Shown piece after piece: positions 47,266-64,000 of a stretch of DNA of 64,000 bases. How positions within the stretch are numbered: position 1 is the first letter of the stretch; every line of letters begins with the position of its first letter. A program made the translations under genes and the position numbers. The notes under the pieces were generated by a model that worked only from the letters and a program-made list of their open reading frames with translations, was not told where the DNA came from and made no database searches. The stretch comes from Linyphia triangularis (taxonomy: Eukaryota; Arthropoda; Arachnida; Araneae; Linyphiidae), in assembly GCA_963978545.1 (NCBI GenBank), contig OZ021727.1:55750487-55814486 (forward strand), read 5' to 3'.

Positions 47266-47625
47266 ATTTAATTCTTCTAACTTAATTTTTCGCAATTCAT
47301 TAACTATAGTCATTATTTTTACTAAAATATTACATTAACTTAATTTTTTATAAAAACTAAAATTAGTATATTTTCAGGATTTTGTTAGTGACCATTAAAT
47401 TTAATTTTGGGAAATATACGTTCCCCCAAGTCTTCTTCAAAAAACTGGACACTCTTAAATTTAATTTTTAATGTAACTCTATTCTAGAAATAGTTTGTGT
47501 CCAACATTAATCTTTTAGACTAAAACTTTAAAATTGTTAAGAGGTGAAGATATCTTCTTAAAGGATATCATCGGATGGTTGATTAGTGACCTCAAGTTTC
47601 AAAGAAATATACGTTCTTTGGAATA
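47266..47625. other. Polymerase 3' UTR and Polinton spacer
   Basis: About 360 bp between the polymerase stop and the right terminal repeat. No gene. Two TAAATTTAATTTT patches (about 47396 and 47456) recur. No canonical AATAAA was found immediately after the stop. Confidence 0.5.
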
Positions 47626-48698
47626 AGATTTTTTTTTTTTTGTTAGGGTGGAGTGAGGCGGTATCAATTCTTCCTAAAAGAGGTATCGGGCTGGAGGTGG
47701 GTCCTCACCTTTAATAAATAATTTTTCAAAATTTATTAATTGTAATTCTAAAGTCTTAACTTATTCAAAATTAGTTAGGGAAGGGGGGTGGGTAGATGAG
47801 TTACCATGAAGGCAACGTCCGATAGTCGATATTTTAACAATTGTTTGGTAAAATATTGAAATGTCACGTGTAGCTCGGGGTTAGGGTTCTTTTTGACCCT
47901 TAGCAAATGGCCTTCACTTTTATTAGCTTTTCAAATTTAACATTTTTATTTGTGTAACTTTGTTGCAGGTATTTTAACTTGGCTAAAGGATATGTAAGTA
48001 ACTCACTAGAAAACCAAACAGTCAATCAGGAGTTAACTTTTGGTCACTAAAACTTATCAGTCACAAGCGAGCATTTAGCTGACCGATCAGAACTCGTTGC
48101 CAACACCTGAAAACTAAATTTGGTATATATCCAATGTTATCACCACTTAAAACATAAATCTTAACATAGAATGACGTCATACCCACTGTGACGTCATTGG
48201 TAAAAATACCTATCACTCTAACTTATTCGTTTATAAGCAGCCCTAGAACAATTCAGCTCCATCTTAAAGGTAAATCGACACTATAAAGTGTTGCCATCGC
48301 TCTAAACTTTGATATAAAACACATTATGACGTCATACTTACTGTGACTTCACGCAATAAAAATCTATCATTCTAACTTATTCGCTAAGAAGCAGTCCTAG
48401 AACAACTCAACTCCGTCTGCTAGATAAACCGAAACTAAAAAAAAAAGTGTTGCCACCACTCAAAACTTTAATATAAAACACATTATGACGTCATATGTGA
48501 CGTCATACACAAACAGCTTATAATGAAACTAAAACAACAGCTGGAGGGGAACAACTCAACTCCACTTCCGGTCACGTGACTTCCGGTGATATCACTTCCT
48601 GTGACGTCATATCCGGTCACGCCCCTTCCGGTCACGCCCCCATACCATACCTGCTCCGCTGCTCCGCCATGGCCCAGGAGCCCCACTTTCTAACTACT
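47626..48698 (-). repeat. Polinton right terminal inverted repeat
   Basis: About 1.07 kb, complement of 33488-34567 with scattered differences. TGACGTCA octamers start at 48172, 48189, 48327, 48486, 48498 and 48602, and a seventh is altered to TGACTTCA (48343). It ends CTAACTACT directly before the CATGGT target duplication. Confidence 0.95.
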
Positions 48699-48704
48699 CA
48701 TGGT

Positions 48705-56601
<7,897 letters not shown>

Positions 56602-57059
56602 TAGAGGGTGATTAATATTGAATGGAACAAAAATAAAACATACCTGTGAATGCAGTACTTAATTTATTTGATAAATCAAATTTATCGTTAAACTACAATT
56701 ATCCAAGTTTTTATACATGTTCTATGTGTGACACTCAATTAACACTAAAAATGTCCCTACGGTATTTCAGTCTTGCCAAACTCGGGATAAGATATCATTT
56801 GTTAATGAGTTCAACACCTTAAGGGTTAGACCTATGGATTTCGATGGCCAAGAAAGCAACCACGAGTCATTTTTATCCAAAATTGCCAATCCAGCGATGG
56901 AGTAGGTGATCTTTTATGTGTACACGTATAGTGTTATGTTTCGCTGTTGCTAGATAAAATTTGAATAATTGTAGTTTCAAAATAAGTTAAATTTGGCTAG
57001 ATAAATCAATTACAGAATTGTATTCTTTTTGTCTTATTCAAAATGAATCACTCTGTTTA
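56602..57059 (-). mobile_element. Internally deleted mariner-type remnant
   Basis: Imperfect inverted termini: GGGTGATTAATATTGAATGG on the left (from 56606) and, inverted, GAGTGATTCATTTTGAATAA on the right (ending ~57053), each next to a TA. On the minus strand the interior retains broken pieces of a mariner-family transposase: a WP--S-GLT-like piece near 56850, VWQD near 56775 and a HIEHV-like end near 56715-56733, with stops and frame changes between. At ~455 bp it is about a third of a full mariner. Confidence 0.5.
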
Positions 57060-60000
57060 GATTAGAAGAAAAAAGTATCTGAAACAAATGTAATTGCAAC
57101 AATTAAAATTATCGTCAGATACAAATATGGAAAAGCGATCGTCAGTGTAATCCCATCCAAAAGTTCAAACGCTTCATTTTTTGGACCACAGTATCAGCTC
57201 AAGAATTATTTTTAGACTGCTAAGATATTTTACCAGGTACAAAAAAAATAGTAATAAAATCTCATTAACAATATTTAAAAGTAACTAACTAGGGTGCTTT
57301 TTTTTTTTTTTTTTATGTACATATATAATCTAACTGATTAAAACATTTCAAGGTTTAAAAAATCGCCTTTTTATTTTAACTTCAAATTTTAATAAGCATT
57401 TATTACTTTTTTTATACCTGACAAGAAATACTTATGTTTAAAAGCGATACTTTTGCAAATATTAATGCCCAAATAAAAGCATTAGGACATTATATCAGGT
57501 ACAAACTGAACATAACTCTTAAAGAAGCAAAATTTAATGGTTAATTGGATTTGAAAAGAAGTTTAAATTCTGCTTGTAGGTATTTTCAGTTTTCTTGATG
57601 AAAAGCATATATGCCGTATCCAAAAGTAATCAAGCTTTAAATGAAGTTTAAAAGAGGTTTCAGGCAAAATTTTACAATTAAACAACTGCGCATATCTGTT
57701 TCATCAAACAGACCAACAACTTACCAAACAACATAAGTCGAAACAACGCGCATCACTACACTTTTCCAATTACAATTTCCTGAAATATCAACATCATGAT
57801 TCCATCTCCCCATGAAAAGAACATTAACTGCCTTTAAACTCTTAGTAAATTATTTAGTATTGTACAAATGGTGTTTAAACTATAGTAGAATTCATTACAT
57901 ATCCTATTGGTATTAACATTGAAATAATTTACCATTAACAAACAATTGGCATTTTGCAGTTAAGCTATGAGTAAATAAGAAACAATATAAAATTTAATTG
58001 AAATTCTAGTTTCTCTAACGTTTTAAATTTTTGAAAATTGAAGTAATGGTTCAACAATTTGTAATCCCTCATCATTTTTAAGTAGTAGTAAGGTTTCATT
58101 ATTATTAAACGAATTTCTTACGTTCCAGAAGGCGAAGATATTATAAAACACAATGATATCTTTGTAATTTGATTTTACAATTTTAATACTTATGGAACTG
58201 AATACAATATTGTTGAGTTAACAATTTTCATTGTATAGTTTTATAATATGCAAATAAAAATTATTTACAGAACTATTACTAAATATGGAACAACTGATTA
58301 CTCCAAAGCAATTGTAATACTTATGGATCATGTAATAATTACTTCAATACTGTTTCATAGTTCTAATTTCATTTCAAATATTTTAGTTCATTTTGAGCAG
58401 AAATACGCATTTTCCCGTTAATAAGATTACATTACATCTCATCGCAATTGTTAAATCTCTTAAAATTAATCCCTAGTTCCAGATATTTCAAATTACATAT
58501 GCACTTATATTTGCATTATAATAGATAAATTGCGACACACTCTTCTTGTTAAATTCTTTTTGAAATAACAAACTCGAGCTTTTTAATTTTTGCCTTTAAT
58601 ATCTTCATTCTTACAATATAGAATTATTCTTAAGTTAAATTCATTTGTAAAATAAAACTTACCTATTTATCAAAGAAAATGTCTACTTTAATTATGATTA
58701 TAAATTAATAATTTGAATTTGAATTTTTCGCAAATGATTTTTATTTTTTAAGCAGTTTAGTTTTATTTTCAAATATGACATAACTTTCAATTTTCATGTT
58801 GCCTTCATCCATAAGAATCTATAGAGATAATAACTAGTTTTTAATTTACAAAAACTATTCAACAATTTCATTGCGTGTATGTTTTATGAAAAACTACTTT
58901 AGTGGTATACCAACAAATCATATATTTGATTAAACCTACTATCCAATTCCTTCTATACTGCTGGAACTTTGGTATAATGCTGGAACAACAATAGAAAGTT
59001 GTTGAAATTAGTGAACTCGAGTTGTTTAATGATGTACTAAAATTTCATTATACTATTAATCAACTTTCAATGTCATTTCTAGATTAAAAGAATTCATTTA
59101 ATATTTTTACATAAAAGTTATCAAGTAAAATAAAAAAAATAAAGAAAAGCATAGTGTAACCATGTATGCTCTATGACAAGAGTATCCCATAGATTAAAAA
59201 TAAAAGTACGCTGTATTAATCTATGTTTCAAAATACTCTGAGTATAGCTCATGAATTAAAGATGATATAAACCATTAATCGAGGTGAACACATTCAAGAA
59301 TAAGGTTTCTGCATACTCTGTAACTTTTATTCAGAGTTAACTGAATAAAAAAAGAAAAAATACAACTATTTTTTTTTTAAACTGCTGATGAAAAAAGTAT
59401 TTTAAAAATCTATTTAAAAAATCTATTTTATAAAAACTTTGCTATATTTTGCTAAGGTAGTTTGGTATAAGTATCAATAAATTTATTAAATTAATAAAAT
59501 TGAAAATGCACTATTGGCAATGTACAAACAACATTTGACAAAACACATTTTTTTTTTAAATACAGATATAGTCCGTTCGATATTCAAATCCTTCATCTAA
59601 ACATCCTAACAGACAAAACAACTATCAGCGAAAGTCATCCAACCAAAAAAAGTGAAAATACATTTTACTTTTCCTAATGGCACACGCAACAATTTAACAT
59701 CTATTCAAAAGCAGGTGACACAGATGCTTCCTTCAAGTCTCTGTATTAGGCATCGTTCCCCTTTCACCTGCAACCCAAGTTTTCCCTTCGGAATTCAACC
59801 CATAAGCGGAATAGGAAAGAAGGGAAAAACTGCACGACAAAAGGAATAGGCAAAAAACGAAAATAGATTTTACTCCATCCTGTCGTCTTTTCTTGTCGCG
59901 ATCCTAACCTTAAAAGATGAAAGAAAGAAGAAAATAAACTTTTTTTCTGATGTATTCCATTTTTTTTTCTTCTCTCTCTCTCTCTCTCTCTATTTCTGGC

Positions 60001-60719
60001 CTTTTCTGTCTTTCAAGACGGAAGGTTAACCTAAGACGGCGTAAAAATTCAATATAAAATGCTTCGAATGTTTTTGCTACTTTTTCGTATATTCATTCTT
60101 TTCCTTAAAATGCTGAAAGAAAGATAAGTACAGAATTTCCCTTTATGGCCATTTATTCCTTTTCTGGACTACGATTGTGGGCAGTGGATTGAAGGGATTT
60201 TTTAGAAGTTATCTCTATTTGAAACATAAGAATATTACTTTATTTGTCGAAAAGCAATTTTTTCAGAAGATTTTATTGCTACTTTAGGCTACGTTTGAAT
60301 CTGAAACTTCCAATAAAATATCAGTAAGTGGAAGTTGTTTCATTGTTCAACACCAAACACATTCTTTGTAAATAAACTCATATGTTTGTAAAAAGTATTA
60401 ATCATGTATTTAAGTAGTGAACTGAAAGTAAAGCATGAGAATTATTCATTGTGTCATTTTATATAGAGAAAAAACTTATCACTAATTCAACAGTCCAAAC
60501 TAAATAATTTCTTATTCAATTAAAAATTTCTTAAAAGGATTGGAAGGAATTTGATACTTTCTTTTTTAAAACATTATATATCTTTACTATAATATTATTA
60601 AAAAATATTTAATGTTTCTAAAAAGTATTGATCATGTATTTATTGAAAAGAAAGTAGTGAATGAAAACTATTCATTGTGTCATTTTATATACAGAAAATA
60701 CTTTTTAATAATTCAACAG
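57060..60719. other. Unassigned non-coding stretch
   Basis: AT-rich and gene-free as far as can be seen. A (TC)n microsatellite lies at about 59969-59991 and a direct duplication of ~115 bp pairs 60381-60492 with 60611-60726 (shared core ATTCATTGTGTCATTTTATA). A less AT-rich patch at 59640-59900 has no recognised content. Confidence 0.5.
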
Positions 60720-61125
60720 TCCACACCACTTCAACGGCTTCTCTTTAATCGGGCCCCTTTGGATTGGACGGATAAAGGAACACAAACTCATGGTACCTGG
60801 GCATACAGACCATTCATTTGTATCCTTCGATGAACAGTAGTGGCAGATATTGTCTTTCCAATGGATGCAACCATAGATGTCACACGTGTGAAGGGCGATC
60901 TTCGATTCCGGTTAAATACAACAGCAATATATCTATCTTCCGCGGAGGTCGTAACCCTTGGACGACCAGCCACAGATCTTCGGACAACTGTTTGACTGGG
61001 TTGGAATTGTCTCCATAATCGTGAAATGGCGGAATGATTGAAGCAACATCTGTGATAGACTGTCCTGCTTCAATGCGTCTGACAGCCCACCAGAAACTTC
61101 CATTGGTCTTCTGGAAGCCATAGAA
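60720..61125 (-). pseudogene. Tc1-like transposase N-terminal fragment
   Basis: On the minus strand, starting near 61121 with MASRRPMEVS and continuing through AGRPRVTTSAEDRYIAVVFNRNRR and TTVHRRIQMNGLYAQ, this is the helix-turn-helix DNA-binding half of a Tc1-type transposase. The GRPRVTT hook and R-x-GLYA end are typical. At least one frame change separates the two parts, and the catalytic DDE half is missing. It differs from the transposase at 31233-32246, so it is a second Tc1 lineage. Confidence 0.78.
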
Positions 61126-61455
61126 ACACGTCTAGCTTGAAAGCAAATAGTACGAATGTTCTAAACAGCTTTCATCAACATTTACATGCAACTCTTGTAA
61201 CCCTTCACAATGCCGGCTTCTTATTCGACTGCCAGTTTTGCATATTTCTTAACGCGAAACCGTGATTGGATGTTACCTAACATATTTGAATACTTCATTC
61301 TACCTTTCAAGCTAATTTCAACTTCTTTAATTCAGATTGGGTTACGGAAATTAACATTTTCCTCTCCTTGCCTAACTTATGAAAGTGAGTGTAATATCTT
61401 ATTGGAAGGAATTTGTTTCTTTTTTTTAAAACGTTATGTATCGTTACTAAAATAT

Positions 61456-61903
61456 TGTTAAGAAATTTTCACAGAGAAAATGATGACGCCGTTTCTACCA
61501 AATAAAAACTATAATTTGCTCAACTTTCGAAGGCTTACAAAAACTTTTCCGAAAAACAGTAAACTCACTATTCAGCTTCAACACAAGCTTCGATGCATAC
61601 AACTTTGAATATAGAGATAACCTAGGCACCACTAAAGTATACAAAAGCTCCAAACCATTCAACGCGGCGTCAAAATTATCTCTATATTCCATTTTTCGTC
61701 TCTTTTTATAGTCTCGCGGCAGAAATTTGCGGCAAAATCCAGTCAGCCAATCACGTGATGGAAACGCCTCGAAATTTCTCGATCGATTTAGAGGCTGCCA
61801 CCTATTTTCTAACTAGTATTATCGTAGTTTACAAATAAAATAAAATAGAACTTTAAAAGAAATACGTCATTATTTACAATTATACTCAGAAATTTTTTTA
61901 ACA
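61456..61903 (-). mobile_element. Solo LTR related to the Gypsy element
   Basis: A 448-bp unit on the minus strand from TGTTAAAAAAATTTC (61903) to TTTCTTAACA (61456), with ATAT on both sides (61452-61455 and 61904-61907). Along its length it parallels the LTR at 25232-25691 in the same order: TAATGACGTATT, GTTAGAAAATAGGTGGCAGC, ATCGAGAAATTTCGAGGCGT, CTATAAAAAGA (TATA), and CGAAGCTTGTGTTGAAGCT. Clear divergence means a related, older or different subfamily. No internal region is present, so recombination between two LTRs probably removed it. Confidence 0.82.
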
Positions 61904-61907
61904 ATAT

Positions 61908-64000
61908 AATGCTTACACTGTTATAATTTTGTACAAACATTTTGTTTTCGAAGTTCTAAACTAAATACAACACAATATTGAGTTAGTCCATATTATAATG
62001 TAACAATAAATTTATTTTAAACTTTTTTTTTTTTTGCTATTATTTATGGTGACTGTTGTTTGAAATATTTTAAATCATGATTGTAGAAGTTTAAGTATAA
62101 GCATTGTTACTCATTTATAAAATACTTCATTTCTTTTTTTACCTAGTATGCATGTGGCTATAAAAATTTAAAAATACTGCAAATTAGTACGATTAATATA
62201 ATTGGGGGTAGTCTTCCTTTAGACGAATTCCGCTATAGCAACTCTATGTTTGTTATGGAAATTAATGGTTTGAAGTTTACTAATTTTGGTAATTAATCCC
62301 TGCAATTTGATGCCTTTTAGCTGGTACACATCTAATGGAAGAGTATCTGATTGTGAATTTAATTAACTTTGACACACCACTTTTCTTTTTCTTTTTTTTT
62401 TTAAAGAATATTCCAATTTTTGTGAGATTACATAATATAGGCATAATTTTCTTGTTTCATAAAAATTAAGAAATATTAACTTCAAAATTACAGTATTTAA
62501 ATATGTGTGATCAGAAAATTATACATTTTAAAAGCCTATAACTGTTCCGATACTAAGCCGTACTAACTGTTTCCGAAGGCAAGTTGTTAAGTGGGAAGAA
62601 TGACACTTATCACCAGTTAATTCATAGAATTGACTTAATGTTTTAGAAACTTCTATGTTTCTATATCTATAAATTGTGTTTCCTCTAAGTAATTTATACG
62701 ATTTCTGTTTATTTACCGTGGCATCAAACATGTATTTTATGCTAAGGAAAAATTTCATACAAAATGTTTAAAACAAGTGTTATTTTTTGCTTAAATTCCA
62801 ACATGTGAAGCATTTATTAAAAAAATAACCAAACTACAAATGGAAAAGGTGTTTATTCTTAATATATCTCCCAAAAAAAATTTTAATAATTTTTTATGCC
62901 ACTTCAGTTTCAAGCGAGTTAACCCAGTTCGTGAATCATTCCTTAATGTCATATGATATAAAAAACATCTCCCAACTACGTTCCTTCATTACTTACAATT
63001 CACACCCCCCCAAGCATGAAATTTTCTCATGCACATCTCCGCTTTGTGTTTATTTCAAAACGTTTCAGAATCTCAAAGAACTTAGTGTTGCACAATAAAT
63101 CACTCGAAAAATGAAAGAAAGAAATTACAACCAGAAAGAAAATCTACACATTTTCTCTTTTTATCGTTACGGATGCCATTCTGTGACGTGTTGAATATTT
63201 ATAAAAGCAGAAATGCTTTGCGTTGTGTCAAGCGGAAATTGATAACTCGGCTTAAAACACTATTTTTTTTTTTTTTAAGTTTCAGACTAGGAATCATTTA
63301 GTACTTTAGTTTTAAAATGTACTTTTGCAAAAACAAATAAACTTACCGAAATATTTTACGTTTTCTTCGCTTAAAATATTTTTAAAATCGGTTAAAACTT
63401 TTGAAGGAAAATACTTTGTACAATTGAAAATGGAAAGTCCACCAAATATTCCTATTGTAATATTACTTTAACTATCTTACCATATTGTAAAATTGGTTTG
63501 TATTGTATCTCACTACAAGTGAGTCAATTTTTTCTGACTTTTTATTCAACGATATACATTTTTAAACTGACGCGTTTATCTTGTCAACTTTTGTAAATAA
63601 TGATAAGAAATTGTGGTGAGGGTTAATACAATAAACTTTTCAAATATATATTAAAACTTTTACACAACTATATTGATAAATATTATGGAAAAACATTAAG
63701 GAAAGTGTCGCTTCAACACAATAGTACAAATATCACATACAAAAGCTGTCTGGCAAAAGGTTTGGAAAGATCAATAGAGTAAATTGTTTACGTGCACTAC
63801 ATAAACATTCAAATAAAAGAAATTTAGTTTTATTTAAATACTTTGGTTCTCATTTCAGAAATCACCCATCACTTGTATTATTTGGAGGAAAAATTTCATG
63901 AACATTGAAATTAATTTCGTTCACATCATCTTAATAAATCTAATTTGCAATAATTTAATAATCTCTAGAACAATACATTCGACTTAGCTCTTTCTTAACT
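61908..64000. other. Unassigned non-coding stretch
   Basis: AT-rich, with T-runs near 62022 and 62392. No gene or repeat family recognised to the right edge. Confidence 0.5.

Larger units (their letters stand above)
33482..48704. mobile_element. Maverick/Polinton, complete 15.2 kb element
   Basis: The element spans 33488-48698, begins AGTAGTTAGAAAGTGGGGCT and ends with its exact complement. Perfect 6-bp duplications CATGGT lie at 33482-33487 and 48699-48704. Size, 6-bp target duplication, long terminal inverted repeats and gene set (protein-primed DNA polymerase B, chromodomain integrase, adenovirus-type protease, packaging ATPase, major and minor capsid-type proteins) define a Polinton. This class combines self-synthesising transposon and virus-like morphogenesis modules. 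The minus strand carries eight genes head to tail and the plus strand one spliced gene, diverging from about 41000-41700. Base composition is visibly less AT-rich than the host flanks. Only the ATPase shows a coding lesion. Confidence 0.97.

Overview
The window is very AT-rich eukaryotic nuclear DNA: long gene-poor stretches, A/T runs, (TA)n and (CT)n microsatellites, spliceosomal introns, and several families of animal-type transposable elements. An arthropod is the best fit. The only host gene seen has a Dscam-type first immunoglobulin domain, and a chelicerate such as a spider is plausible, but the sequence alone cannot settle this.

Layout. (1) 1-20934, minus strand: the 5' part of a Dscam-like cell-adhesion gene. 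A signal-peptide exon (20868-20934) and an Ig1 exon (2866-3165) join in frame across a 17.7 kb intron. The intron holds a 30-bp minisatellite, a palindrome centred on a (TA)n tract, other tandem repeats, and a tRNA-derived SINE with a 12-bp target-site duplication. (2) 25167-32356: a Tc1/mariner-type DNA transposon with 30-bp inverted repeats. It is split by a 5.96 kb Ty3/Gypsy LTR retrotransposon (25232-31190). Both are coding-dead. (3) 33488-48698: a complete 15.2 kb Maverick/Polinton with ~1.07 kb terminal inverted repeats and a perfect 6-bp duplication (CATGGT). (4) 48705-64000: mostly unassigned non-coding DNA with a 0.2 kb (TA)n tract, a mariner remnant, a Tc1-like transposase fragment, and a solo LTR related to the Gypsy element in (2).

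The Polinton is the centrepiece. On the minus strand, eight tightly packed genes run in one direction: integrase with chromodomain, penton-like minor capsid protein, small basic core-like protein, double-jelly-roll-type major capsid protein, adenovirus-type cysteine protease, A32/FtsK-type packaging ATPase, and two conserved small proteins. Three consecutive junctions are TAATG stop/start overlaps, which points to one polycistronic message with termination-reinitiation. On the plus strand a divergent, spliced gene encodes a 1327-residue protein-primed family B DNA polymerase. Its N-terminus carries C2H2 zinc fingers built from symmetric phase-0 mini-exons. All genes look intact except the ATPase, which has a one-base homopolymer frameshift. 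The terminal repeats are packed with TGACGTCA (CRE-like), GGAAGT (ETS-like) and CACGTG sites. A second inverted repeat of ~207 bp, carrying CCAAT, E-box and TATA elements, brackets the whole minus-strand gene block.

Readings that rest on family resemblance (capsid and core assignments, regulatory sites, translational coupling) are inference. Exon joints, inverted repeats, target-site duplications, stop codons and catalytic motifs were read directly.
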